DNA from: JBHJHP01 sp042219825
GTDB lineage: Bacteria; Bacteroidota; Bacteroidia; Bacteroidales; UBA5342
Assembly (NCBI RefSeq): GCF_042219825.1
Contig: NZ_JBHJHQ010000010.1
Span: forward strand, 174,172 to 238,171
Direction: 5' to 3'
Length of the DNA: 64,000 bases
The notes under the pieces are model-generated. The model saw only the letters and a program-made list of their open reading frames with translations. It ran no database searches and was not told the origin of the DNA. The translations under genes were made by a program, and so were the position numbers. Below, piece after piece: positions 17,391-26,648 of this stretch. The number at the start of each line of letters is the position of its first letter. Within the stretch, counting starts at the first letter, position 1.

Positions 17391-18581
17391 ATGCGATTAC
17401 CTACAACTTCTGCATCATGGTGGGGGCCGCCAAAAAAATTTGACCGCCCGCAGGAAGAAAGACGGGTCAGCTGGCTGGAGCTCTTTTACGACCTGGTTTA
17501 TGTGATTGCCATTTCGCGGATCACCCATCACTTTTCTTTGCATATCACCACCGAAAGTTTTTTTGAATATGCTGTTATGTTCATCCTGATCTACTGGGGC
17601 TGGGTGAACGGAAGCCTTTACCACGATATTCACGGAAATGATGGCTTAAGAACCCGACTCATGACACTCTGGCAAATGGTTATTATTGCTGCACTGGCGG
17701 TTGTTATCGATCAAACCCAGGAGAACCGTTTTTTTAATATCATGGTCGTTTTGATGATCATGCAGCTGTACATCACCTATATGTGGTGGAGTGTTGGGTT
17801 TTACGATAAATCACATCGGCGCTACAACAGGCCGTATACCATTCTTTACCTGATTTCGCTCGCTTTGATGGCACTGACACTGTTTTTAAATTCAGAATGG
17901 CAGAAGCTCCTTTTCCCGCTGATCATTGTATGCAATTATGCCCCTCCAATGTTCTCTGTGGTATTGCTGCACCGCGACAGATCAGATATCGCACTGTCAT
18001 CAAGCATGTTCGAACGCATGGGATTGTTGGTAATTATAATGTTTGGTGAAGTAGTTCTGGGTGTGGTAAACGGCATTACGCAGACAAACGCCTTAGGGTT
18101 CTCAACCTGGCTTAATTTTACGCTTGAAATTGCAATTGTATTTGCCCTCTGGTGGATATTTTTTACGATCGTTGCACAAAGAGATGCTCAAAAAGGATTT
18201 TTAAAAGCCTCGTTACTTGAATACTTATTTATTCCCTTGCTTTTATCGCTTGGCCTGGTAGCTGTAAGCTTTACCGTATTCTTTGATACACACCACGAAA
18301 TTCCGCTTCAAAAGCTTGGTTATGCCATTGCCACATTCCTGGTCTGCATCAGACTGATGATGCTATTTCTAGTATTGCCGGAAGGCATGCGTCCTCTGAA
18401 AAAGCCAATAGATTTTTCATTACTGATCACTGCTGCCGTATTTCTAATTTCAACATTTATCACGTTGCACATCAACAGGTTGTATTACCTGGCAGGTGTA
18501 CTTATTGTTCTGGTGAGCGAAATCTTATTTCTGAATTTAAGGTATATGGCACTTCAGAGAAAGAAGGAAGCATCAAATTGA
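17391..18581 (+). CDS. Low-temperature-requirement A (LtrA) family membrane protein
   Basis: The 396-residue protein has the LtrA N-terminal signature RRVSWLELFYDLVYVIAISR (about residues 21-40) and ten or so membrane helices, with a conserved SSMFERMGLLVIIMFGEVVLG further on. LtrA was named from a Listeria mutant unable to grow in the cold; its molecular activity is not established. The frame is open from 17310, but the first 27 residues are Cys/His-rich and unlike the family, so the start at 17391 is chosen. Its base composition looks closer to the core genes than to its A+T-rich neighbours. Confidence 0.8.
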   Translation: MRLPTTSASWWGPPKKFDRPQEERRVSWLELFYDLVYVIAISRITHHFSLHITTESFFEYAVMFILIYWGWVNGSLYHDIHGNDGLRTRLMTLWQMVIIAALAVVIDQTQENRFFNIMVVLMIMQLYITYMWWSVGFYDKSHRRYNRPYTILYLISLALMALTLFLNSEWQKLLFPLIIVCNYAPPMFSVVLLHRDRSDIALSSSMFERMGLLVIIMFGEVVLGVVNGITQTNALGFSTWLNFTLEIAIVFALWWIFFTIVAQRDAQKGFLKASLLEYLFIPLLLSLGLVAVSFTVFFDTHHEIPLQKLGYAIATFLVCIRLMMLFLVLPEGMRPLKKPIDFSLLITAAVFLISTFITLHINRLYYLAGVLIVLVSEILFLNLRYMALQRKKEASN

Positions 18582-18887
18582 GTCTCCTTCCATTAAAGGC
18601 TGTCTCTAAACATAACATTTCGAACACTTTAGTTGGAAATATAACAACTATAGAATATCTTCGTATGGTGTTTGAAAAAACATAACCTGAAAATCATGAC
18701 ATGAACCTGTTTAAAAACAAATGTCATAGAATTATTAAGGGGCACAAAACATGCTAATTGCCTAAGGCTAAAGATGTGTCGGTCCCAGAAATGAAAGTGA
18801 GATGCTTAAATTTTAAAGAATCCGGCAGATAAATTACATGTAGAATATCAATGATACGATATATTACAAACTTAAGTTCCTGATAAT
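18582..18887. other. 306-base spacer between LtrA and a lipoprotein gene
   Basis: No gene, strong hairpin or promoter was recognised. The region is A+T-rich with stop codons in all frames. Confidence 0.5.
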
Positions 18888-19523
18888 ATGAGAAAACGGG
18901 ATTCAATCTGGCTTTTAGTCTTTCTATTACTATTAAGCTGTGAGTATATAAATACATCTGAAGATATTCAGTCTGAATTTATTCTTGCAGGAATTAATTC
19001 AGAGAAACTTGATACGCATACATATCCATCAGTACAAAAGATAACTTTCGAAAACGAAACTGCTGCCGGATATCCTTCAACAGTATATTCCGGTACAATA
19101 TCACTCGACCTCAATTCTGATGGCACTAATGACATTAAATTTTATTCATATTATGGTTATGCCTGCTCAATGGCCGGATGCTTTAAACCAACAAAAGCCT
19201 GTAAGGTTTTGAATATCGGCAATAACGAAATTGAAATAAATCTAAACCCGTTGCACCTGAGAGACACAATAGACAACAAATTAGACTGGAAAATTCTGGG
19301 CCCCGATTCAGATGGAGAACACAAGTTAATTTCAGCTATACTGAGTTCTTATACTCCGAAATGGACAAATAGCGCAGAAATTGCCAATAATATATGGAAT
19401 TCAGGTGATTTGTACCTGGCCATAAGAATCAGGAAAGGCGACATCTATAAATATGGATGGATCAGGTTATATATTACTGATTATTATGACTTAAATATCA
19501 AAGAAACAGCCTGTGAAAAATAA
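18888..19523 (+). CDS. Predicted lipoprotein, unknown function
   Basis: The 211-residue protein has a signal peptide with a lipobox (LLLLSCEY, Cys18), so it should be a lipid-anchored envelope protein. The mature part is beta-rich, with a calcium-loop-like SLDLNSDGTNDIKF and a repeated YGWIRLYI-type strand seen in Bacteroidota secreted proteins. Four Cys residues (for example YACSMAGCFK) could form disulphides. I do not recognise a named domain. It is a single-gene unit. Confidence 0.6.
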   Translation: MRKRDSIWLLVFLLLLSCEYINTSEDIQSEFILAGINSEKLDTHTYPSVQKITFENETAAGYPSTVYSGTISLDLNSDGTNDIKFYSYYGYACSMAGCFKPTKACKVLNIGNNEIEINLNPLHLRDTIDNKLDWKILGPDSDGEHKLISAILSSYTPKWTNSAEIANNIWNSGDLYLAIRIRKGDIYKYGWIRLYITDYYDLNIKETACEK

Positions 19524-19619
19524 ACCCTTAATTTAAAATCTATGAAATGAGTACTTCTGCAGGCATTTTTGAAAATAAATTCACATCTTTGTTTGATGTC
19601 TTACATGGAGTGAACTGTT

Positions 19620-20750
19620 ATGACCATATTATTAGTACTGTTTTTTCTTATTCTTCCCTTAATCATTTCCTATTTAACTCAACGGTACCGCGTTCTGAAT
19701 AAAATCGGTGCAGTACTTATCTGCTATGCCATCGGTATGTTGCTGGGGCATACGCCCATGTTCAACGAATCAACGTATGCGCTTCAGGACAATATTGCAT
19801 CCGGAGCTATTCTGCTGGCGCTACCCATTCTTTTGTTTGACGCCAATCCAAGGCACTGGAAAGCAACAGCAGGCGTGACCCTGAAATCCATGATCATTGC
19901 TGTTTTGGCGTTGATGTTGGTAGTAGGAGTAGGACACGCCATGTTCGGATCAAAAATTGCAGAAGGCTGGAAAATTGGCGCCATGCTCATAGGTGTTTAT
20001 ACAGGAGGAACACCAAATCTGGCTTCCATAAAAACCGGACTCGATGTATCAAACGATGTATATATCGGCGTGCACACCATGGATACAATCCTGAGTGCCA
20101 TCTACCTTTTATTCCTGATGACCATTGGGAAAGTCTGGTTCAGAAAAGTGCTGAAACACTATCCTGATGCCCAGACTACGGATCTTACAACGGATCAGAA
20201 ACCCAAAACACTGAAAGAATGGTTTGTAACATTTGATTATAAATATGCAGCTCTGGGACTTCTTATCAGCATCGGTATTGCAGGTGTAAGTGCCTTTACC
20301 GGCCTTAGTTTGCACGAGAAATATCAGATGATCGTAATCATTCTGATGATTACGACGCTGGCCATTGCCATCTCCATGTTTAATTTTGCATCCAGCCTTA
20401 AAAAAGCTTTTCCTGCAGGTATGTACTTCATTTATGTATTCAGTCTGGCCATTGCCACCCGGGCTAATTTTTATGAGATTGCACACCTCAGCAGCACCAT
20501 CTTCTACTATGTAGCCTTTGTAATATTCTCTACCTTTGTGTTGCATTTTATTTTTTCAAAGGTATTCGGGGTAGATGCCGACACCATGATGATCACCTCC
20601 ACAGCGCTCATCTGTTCTCCACCATTCGTACCCGTTATTGCAGGAACACTCAACAATAAAAACCTGCTCATACCGGGAATAACAGTTGGGGTTATTGGTT
20701 ATGCTGCAGGAAATTATCTGGGATTTTTATTCGCTTATATATTACATTAG
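19620..20750 (+). CDS. DUF819 family membrane protein (YjcL-like)
   Basis: The 376-residue protein has about eleven membrane helices and matches the DUF819 pattern: IGAVLICYAIGMLLG, GAILLALPILLFDANPRHW, and YTGGTPNLASIKTGLDVSNDVYIGVHTMDT. The family is thought to transport small molecules, but no substrate is known. waaA begins one base after its stop, so the two may be cotranscribed. The cytoplasmic loop at residues 180-205 separates two halves, as in transporters with inverted repeats. Confidence 0.8.
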   Translation: MTILLVLFFLILPLIISYLTQRYRVLNKIGAVLICYAIGMLLGHTPMFNESTYALQDNIASGAILLALPILLFDANPRHWKATAGVTLKSMIIAVLALMLVVGVGHAMFGSKIAEGWKIGAMLIGVYTGGTPNLASIKTGLDVSNDVYIGVHTMDTILSAIYLLFLMTIGKVWFRKVLKHYPDAQTTDLTTDQKPKTLKEWFVTFDYKYAALGLLISIGIAGVSAFTGLSLHEKYQMIVIILMITTLAIAISMFNFASSLKKAFPAGMYFIYVFSLAIATRANFYEIAHLSSTIFYYVAFVIFSTFVLHFIFSKVFGVDADTMMITSTALICSPPFVPVIAGTLNNKNLLIPGITVGVIGYAAGNYLGFLFAYILH

Positions 20751-20751
20751 A

Positions 20752-21984
20752 ATGAGAATACTTTATTCATTGGGAATCGCTTTATTCAGGTTTTTCCTTG
20801 TCCTGCTTTCACCATTCAATCCAAAACTCAAAGGAATGATCGCGGGCAGAAAAAACTGGAAAGATAAACTTACTGCCGGTATTGATCCAAACGGCCAATA
20901 CATCTGGTTTCATTGCAGCTCACTGGGTGAATTTGAACAGGGACGCCCTTTGATTGAAGCGTATAAAATGTCGCATCCCGGTAAAAAAATTGTGCTTACC
21001 TTCTTCTCTCCATCCGGATATGAAGTCAGAAAAAACTATCCCGGAGCTGATCTGATTTTATATCTGCCGTTTGATACCAAATCCAATGTGAAGTTCTTTT
21101 TAGATACAGTGAAACCAGAGAAAGCCGTTTTTGTAAAATACGATTACTGGTTCTGGTTTCTGACCGGACTGAAGAAAAGAGCTGTTCCAACGTATCTTGT
21201 TTCAGCCATTTTCAGGGAGAACCAGTTGTTTTTTAAGTGGTACGGAGGCTGGTATCGTAACATGCTAAAACAGTTTACAACAATCTTCGTACAAACCAAT
21301 GATTCCGTTAAATTACTTGAATCCATCGAAACAGAAAATGTAATTAAGGCCGGAGATACAAGGTTTGACAGGGTCACATCGCTTCCCGAATCGCAATTTA
21401 GCGATCCTCTGCTGGAAACTTTTGCAAAAGATTCCAAAGTGGTGGTTTGCGGCAGCACCTGGCCACCCGATGAAGAACTGATATCACAATACATCAGAGA
21501 AGAAGTAAAAGACAGATATGTAAAGTTAATTATTGCCCCGCATGAGATTCATGATAAGCATATTCAGCAGATACAGGAAAGGCTGGAAGGCATTCCTGTT
21601 TGCCGTTACACAGATCCGGGAAAAGTCAACGTTTCAGAATCCAGGGTCATGATTGTGGATACCATCGGTAAGTTATCCTATATCTACCGGTACGGCGTTC
21701 TGTCGTATATTGGCGGTGGCTTTGGTGTTGGGATCCATAATACGCTTGAGGCAGCCGTCTATGACCTGCCGGTTATTTTTGGTCCGAACTACCTGAAATT
21801 TAATGAGGCCTGCGATCTGATTAATCTTAACGCAGCGTTTTCCATAGCCAATTACAATGACCTGAAACTTAAACTGGATCAATTGCTACATGATCCTGAA
21901 CGATGCAAAAAGACAGGAAAAGTTGCCGGAAACTATGTCAGAGAAAATGCCGGTGCAACACAAACAATTCTACAAACTATTTAA
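20752..21984 (+). CDS. waaA: 3-deoxy-D-manno-octulosonic acid (Kdo) transferase
   Basis: The 410-residue glycosyltransferase (GT30) adds Kdo to lipid A at the inner membrane. It has the N-terminal membrane anchor, then WFHCSSLGEFEQGRP, in which the family's catalytic Glu lies, and the C-terminal donor site YRYGVLSYIGGGFGVGIHNTLE. The frame is open from 20686 inside the DUF819 gene, but the ATG at 20752 is right after the DUF819 stop and gives the normal length. The protein shows that the organism makes lipopolysaccharide with Kdo. Confidence 0.93.
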   Translation: MRILYSLGIALFRFFLVLLSPFNPKLKGMIAGRKNWKDKLTAGIDPNGQYIWFHCSSLGEFEQGRPLIEAYKMSHPGKKIVLTFFSPSGYEVRKNYPGADLILYLPFDTKSNVKFFLDTVKPEKAVFVKYDYWFWFLTGLKKRAVPTYLVSAIFRENQLFFKWYGGWYRNMLKQFTTIFVQTNDSVKLLESIETENVIKAGDTRFDRVTSLPESQFSDPLLETFAKDSKVVVCGSTWPPDEELISQYIREEVKDRYVKLIIAPHEIHDKHIQQIQERLEGIPVCRYTDPGKVNVSESRVMIVDTIGKLSYIYRYGVLSYIGGGFGVGIHNTLEAAVYDLPVIFGPNYLKFNEACDLINLNAAFSIANYNDLKLKLDQLLHDPERCKKTGKVAGNYVRENAGATQTILQTI

Positions 21985-22059
21985 GTCTGAACTGCTCACG
22001 ATGGATCAGTATTAATTAATTATTTTGTTTAATTATTTCTTATTATAATTAAACATTCT

Positions 22060-22067
22060 TATATTTG
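22060..22067 (+). promoter_or_regulatory. Bacteroidota -7 box for the MerR/B12 regulator
   Basis: TATATTTG matches TAnnTTTG exactly and ends only 7 bases before the ATG at 22075. If it is used, the transcript would have almost no leader. No -33 box is evident. Confidence 0.5.
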
Positions 22068-22074
22068 CATAAGA

Positions 22075-22956
22075 ATGTCAAAGACTTATACCATAAAAGA
22101 TATTGAGGCCTTAACCGATATTAAGGCACATACCATTCGTATATGGGAACAGAGGTATAAAATTGTTCATCCTGACAGAACGGAGGGTAACTCGCGAAGA
22201 TATTCAGATGAACAGCTGAAAAAAGTAATGAACATCGCGTTTCTGAATAAGCGCGGAACAAAAATTTCCCGCATTTCCAGAATGAGTACGACGGAAATAG
22301 CTGAGAAAGTCAGGAACTTCAATAAACCGGATTCTTCTGACATTGACACCATTGACCAGATAATTGGTGCAGTTCTTGATCAGGATGACATGTTACTGGA
22401 AGTTTTATTCAATCGATCCGTTTCAGCAATGGGGATGGAAGAAACCATTAACCTGATCATACGTCCGGTAATGAAACAGATTGGGGTATTGTGGCAAACC
22501 GGCACCATTGACACCACACAGGAACATTTTCTGTCGAACTTTGTACGGCAGAAAATCATAACCGCTATTGATGGCCTTCCTGCACCAACTAAAAAGCATA
22601 CATTTATTCTTTTTCTACCTGATGAGGAACTTCATGAGCTCGGTCTGTTATTCTATAATTACATTCTCAGGAACATGGGATATAAAGTAATATATCTTGG
22701 GCAGTCTGTTCCGCTGGAAGATCTGAAAATATACCACCATATCCGCGATTTTGATCTGCTGCTTACGACTAAAACCTCTTATATCCTTGAAGAGGAACTT
22801 CAGAAAATTGTAGATGACATTAGTCAGACTTTTAATAAAAAAATATTGCTTATTTCGGGATTACAATTTGAAAACAAACAAATAAAGTTTCCTCCTAACA
22901 CGAAATTTTTCAGGAGTGCAAACGAACTAAAGGGATTAATCAAACATTTACAGTAA
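22075..22956 (+). CDS. MerR-family regulator with a CarH/LitR-like B12-binding domain
   Basis: The 293-residue protein has an N-terminal MerR winged helix (TIKDIEALTDIKAHTIRIWE, residues 6-25), a four-helix segment and a Rossmann-type cobalamin-binding domain. Motifs of adenosylcobalamin photoreceptors are kept: W140 and E150-H151 in the W-x9-EH spacing, and E185-L-H187-E-L-G190 with the lower-axial His. Characterised relatives (CarH, LitR) bind DNA as tetramers in the dark and release it in light, often controlling carotenoid genes. No carotenoid gene lies nearby. The GG loop seen in CarH is altered to ISGLQ, so B12 binding is likely but not certain. Confidence 0.82.
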   Translation: MSKTYTIKDIEALTDIKAHTIRIWEQRYKIVHPDRTEGNSRRYSDEQLKKVMNIAFLNKRGTKISRISRMSTTEIAEKVRNFNKPDSSDIDTIDQIIGAVLDQDDMLLEVLFNRSVSAMGMEETINLIIRPVMKQIGVLWQTGTIDTTQEHFLSNFVRQKIITAIDGLPAPTKKHTFILFLPDEELHELGLLFYNYILRNMGYKVIYLGQSVPLEDLKIYHHIRDFDLLLTTKTSYILEEELQKIVDDISQTFNKKILLISGLQFENKQIKFPPNTKFFRSANELKGLIKHLQ

Positions 22957-22978
22957 AATCCAATTTACAACGAAAACC

Positions 22979-23010
22979 AAAGCCTCCCGAAAGGAGGCTT
23001 TATTTTTTTA
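22979..23010 (+). terminator. Intrinsic terminator after the MerR gene
   Basis: AAGCCTCC pairs with GGAGGCTT around a short loop, followed by a T-rich tract. Confidence 0.85.
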
Positions 23011-23130
23011 ATACTATTACACCTGTTGCATTGTCCGCTAAAGATTATGAATGAGATGTCCCTCTTTTTCAAAGGAGGACCGTATTAGCCTAATGCACGC
23101 TTATCTGGCTTAAAAAATTCAGTTTGATTC

Positions 23131-25314
23131 TTAGTTTCCTAATTCCGAGAGGAATTTTATTCTGATCATCCGAATATCCTCTTCCGAATATTCATCTTCA
23201 CCCAACTCATCCAACGCAGCCTGAATATCATCCGATTCTGCATCTTCCTTAAAGTAAAGAAAGGCATCTTCCACATGATCTTCATCCATGACTTCCTCTA
23301 TGTAATAGTTTATATCGAGTTTAGTGCCGGAATAAACAATGGATTCAATCTCTGTTAAAAGATCTCCGATTTCCAATCCTTTGGCGTCTGCTATCTCATC
23401 CAGCGGAAGTTTTCTGTCGATGTTTTGTATGATGTAAACTTTCAGTTTACTTTTATTGGCCACGCTTTTTACCACAAGATCACTGGGCCGTTCTATTTCG
23501 TTCTCCTCTACATGCCGCTTAATCAGCTCCACAAACTCCTTTCCGTAACGTCTGGCTTTACCGGCACCAACTCCAGGCATATTCTGCAATTCTTCTATGC
23601 TGATGGGATAATTGGTTGACATGGCTTCCAGAGAAGGATCCTGGAAAATAACAAAGGGCGGCAGCTGTTGTTTTTTGGAAATCTGCTTTCTGAGATCCTT
23701 CAGCATTGAAAACAGCACAGGGTCAACCGATGAAGTACCGGCACCACGCATACCCGGCTCATCGTCATCATCGCTATATTCGTGATCCTCCACTATTTTA
23801 AATTCATATGGGTTCTGTAAGTACTCTCTCCCTTTCGGCGTAACCTTTAGCACGCCGTAGTTTTCAATTTCCTTATCAAGAATTCCTTCTATCAGTGCCT
23901 GACGAATCGTTGCCGCGAATAACTTTGGCTCGGTGTCACCGGCAGAACCATAAATATCCAGTTTATGGTGTTTAAATGATTTTACAGCTGCATCGTCTTT
24001 CCCTACCAGTACATTAATGACATGCTCTGCCTTGTACCTTTCGTTCAGTTTAATAATGGCATTGATGACCTGAATCAGATAGCCCTGTCCGTCAATCTGT
24101 TTTTTCGGGTTGATACAGTTATCGCAGGTATGACAGTTTTCCTCTTCATATTTTTCACCAAAATAGTGCAAAAGAACTTTTCTGCGGCAAAGCGATGATT
24201 CAGCAAATGCAGACGTCTCAAGCAGTAACTGCTTCCCAATTTCCTGTTCAGCCACAGGTTTACCCTGCATGAACTTCTCCAGTTTCTGAATATCCTTGTA
24301 ACTGTAAAATGTAATACACTGCCCTTCACCACCATCACGGCCTGCACGACCTGTCTCCTGGTAATAACCTTCCAGACTTTTTGGAATATCATTATGGATC
24401 ACAAATCGTACATCGGGCTTGTCAATTCCCATTCCAAACGCGATGGTAGCAACAATCACGTCCACCTCCTCCATCAGGAAAGCATCCTGATTAGCGGAAC
24501 GTGTGGCAGGATCAATGCCTGCATGATAAGGAAGTGCCTTAATGCCGTTTACCTGCAATGTTTCAGCAAGCTGCTCCACTTTCTTACGGCTCAGACAATA
24601 TATAATTCCTGACTTACCATCGTTGTTCTTTATGAATTTAATGATCTCTTTCTCTGTATTAACCTTAGGCCGTATTTCGTAGTACAGGTTTGGACGATTG
24701 AATGAAGATTTAAAGACCTTCGCATCCAGCATTCCCAGATTCTTTTGAATATCGTGCTGAACCTTTGGTGTAGCTGTTGCCGTTAATGCAATGAGCGGCG
24801 CCGTACCAATTTCGTTTATAATTGGTCTGATCCGGCGGTATTCAGGTCTGAAATCGTGCCCCCATTCAGAAATACAGTGAGCCTCATCAATGGCGTAAAA
24901 CGAAACGGTCACATTTTTCAGAAATGAGATATTATCTTCTTTCGTTAACGATTCCGGAGCTACATACACCATTTTGGTTTTGCCCGACAATATATCTGAT
25001 TTAACCTGTTCGAGGGCGGAACGGGAAAGTGAGGAATTCATGAAGTGAGCCACACCATCTTCAGAGCTGAAATTACGCATGGCATCAACCTGGTTCTTCA
25101 TTAGAGCAATTAAAGGAGATATAATAACAGCCGTCCCTTCCATCATTAATGCAGGCAGCTGATAGCATAACGACTTTCCTCCACCGGTTGGCATCAACAC
25201 GAATGTATCGTTCTTATCAAGTACATTGTGAATAATCTGTTCCTGGTTGCCTTTAAATGTAGAAAAACCAAAATGAGTTTTTAAAGCAGTATAGAGGTCT
25301 CTATTTTCACTCAT
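23131..25314 (-). CDS. recQ: ATP-dependent DNA helicase RecQ
   Basis: The 727-residue 3'-5' helicase has Walker A TGGGKS at residues 43-48, the DEAH box in FYAIDEAHCISEWGHDFR, motif VI in QETGRAGRDG, a zinc-binding RQC region (LCRRKVLLHYFGE, then CHTCDNC) and a C-terminal HRDC domain (LQNMPGVGAGKARRYG). A further acidic C-terminal extension makes it longer than the E. coli protein, as usual in Bacteroidota. It acts in recombination and replication-fork repair. It is monocistronic, convergent with the MerR gene. Confidence 0.95.
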   Translation of the reverse strand: MSENRDLYTALKTHFGFSTFKGNQEQIIHNVLDKNDTFVLMPTGGGKSLCYQLPALMMEGTAVIISPLIALMKNQVDAMRNFSSEDGVAHFMNSSLSRSALEQVKSDILSGKTKMVYVAPESLTKEDNISFLKNVTVSFYAIDEAHCISEWGHDFRPEYRRIRPIINEIGTAPLIALTATATPKVQHDIQKNLGMLDAKVFKSSFNRPNLYYEIRPKVNTEKEIIKFIKNNDGKSGIIYCLSRKKVEQLAETLQVNGIKALPYHAGIDPATRSANQDAFLMEEVDVIVATIAFGMGIDKPDVRFVIHNDIPKSLEGYYQETGRAGRDGGEGQCITFYSYKDIQKLEKFMQGKPVAEQEIGKQLLLETSAFAESSLCRRKVLLHYFGEKYEEENCHTCDNCINPKKQIDGQGYLIQVINAIIKLNERYKAEHVINVLVGKDDAAVKSFKHHKLDIYGSAGDTEPKLFAATIRQALIEGILDKEIENYGVLKVTPKGREYLQNPYEFKIVEDHEYSDDDDEPGMRGAGTSSVDPVLFSMLKDLRKQISKKQQLPPFVIFQDPSLEAMSTNYPISIEELQNMPGVGAGKARRYGKEFVELIKRHVEENEIERPSDLVVKSVANKSKLKVYIIQNIDRKLPLDEIADAKGLEIGDLLTEIESIVYSGTKLDINYYIEEVMDEDHVEDAFLYFKEDAESDDIQAALDELGEDEYSEEDIRMIRIKFLSELGN

Positions 25315-25341
25315 TCCAAAAATTTAATTAAAGCTTTAAAA

Positions 25342-25349
25342 CAAAGTTA
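25342..25349 (-). promoter_or_regulatory. Bacteroidota -7 box for recQ
   Basis: The minus strand reads TAACTTTG. A TTG-type -33 element (CAA at 25369-25371) lies 19 bases further upstream. Confidence 0.5.
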
Positions 25350-25411
25350 AAAAAACTATGGTTATATGCAAGTTTTCAAGATATTAATCGTCTTATAAAT
25401 AATACCTTACA

Positions 25412-26629
25412 TTAAGCCACTTTCAGCCTGTTTTTATTGAGATTGCCAAGCATCTTTCGGGCAAGTGCAACAGTTACTTTAAGTGTTTTCTGAGGTTTGG
25501 AAGGAATCTCAAACATCGCGTCCATCATAATTGTTTCAGCGATGGAACGCAGCCCCCTGGCGCCCAGTTTAAACTCAATAGCCTTATCAACAATATAATC
25601 CAGAGCAGCTTCTTCGAAAATGAGTTTTACACCATCCATCTCGAACAACTTGGCATATTGCTTGGTAATGGCATTTCTGGGTTCAGTTAATATTTGTCGT
25701 AAGGCATCTCGATCCAAAGGATCAAGATAGGTGAGCACCGGCAAACGGCCAATTATCTCCGGGATCAGCCCGTATGACTTTACATCCTGAGGCGCAATGT
25801 ACTGCAACAGATTACTTCTATCTACTGTTTCATTACCCTTTGCAGCAGCATAACCAATTGCCTTGGTATTTAAGCGGTTTCCAATGTGCCGGTCAATTCC
25901 GTCAAATGCACCGCCACATACAAAGAGTATGTTCTTTGTATTAACGGGTATCATTTTCTGATCCGGATGTTTTCTTCCGCCTTGCGGTGGTACGTTCACA
26001 ACAGAACCTTCCAGCAGTTTCAGCAGTCCCTGCTGTACACCTTCACCACTCACATCCCTTGTAATAGAAGGATTATCACTCTTGCGGGCAATTTTATCAA
26101 TCTCATCAATAAATACGATACCCTTTTCTGCAGCTGCTACGTTATAATCCGAGGCCTGCAAAAGCCGTGTAAGTATACTTTCAATATCTTCGCCCACATA
26201 TCCTGCCTCAGTAAGAACAGTTGCATCCACAATGGTAAACGGAACTTTAAGCAATTTGGCAATAGATCTGGCCAAAAGCGTTTTCCCGGTTCCTGTGGGT
26301 CCGACCATTAGGATATTGGATTTTTCAATCTCCACCTCGTTATGCTCAGATTGCATTATCCGTTTATAATGATTATACACAGCAACAGATATATATTTTT
26401 TTGCTGCTTCCTGCCCGATCACATAACCATCAAGAAAACCTTTAATTTCAGCAGGTTTTGGCAGGTCCTCTCTGTGAAGATCGAAATCGCCTCCCGAGTT
26501 TACCTCTTCTTTTATTATATCGTAAGCCTGTGTGATGCAAAAATCACAGATATGTCCGTCGACTCCTGCAATCAACAGATTTACATCTTTCTTCGGTCTC
26601 CCGCAAAAAGAACACTTCTCTACTGCCAT
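25412..26629 (-). CDS. clpX: ClpX, ATPase subunit of the ClpXP protease
   Basis: The 405-residue AAA+ unfoldase has the N-terminal zinc-binding domain (C6, C9, C28, C31), Walker A GPTGTGKT, Walker B FIDEIDK and the pore loop region GYVGEDVE-type GYVGEDIE. The ClpP-docking loop region and sensor 2 (GARGLR) are present. It recognises tagged substrates, unfolds them and feeds them to ClpP. clpP lies 19 bases upstream on the same strand, so the two form an operon. Confidence 0.96.
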   Translation of the reverse strand: MAVEKCSFCGRPKKDVNLLIAGVDGHICDFCITQAYDIIKEEVNSGGDFDLHREDLPKPAEIKGFLDGYVIGQEAAKKYISVAVYNHYKRIMQSEHNEVEIEKSNILMVGPTGTGKTLLARSIAKLLKVPFTIVDATVLTEAGYVGEDIESILTRLLQASDYNVAAAEKGIVFIDEIDKIARKSDNPSITRDVSGEGVQQGLLKLLEGSVVNVPPQGGRKHPDQKMIPVNTKNILFVCGGAFDGIDRHIGNRLNTKAIGYAAAKGNETVDRSNLLQYIAPQDVKSYGLIPEIIGRLPVLTYLDPLDRDALRQILTEPRNAITKQYAKLFEMDGVKLIFEEAALDYIVDKAIEFKLGARGLRSIAETIMMDAMFEIPSKPQKTLKVTVALARKMLGNLNKNRLKVA

Positions 26630-26648
26630 AATCTAATTTTCCTGTTTA

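Noticed and set aside
20109..20546. 145-residue minus-strand frame inside the DUF819 gene
   Set aside because: It is a shadow of a clear membrane-protein gene on the other strand; the translation is rich in Cys, His and Lys without any motif.
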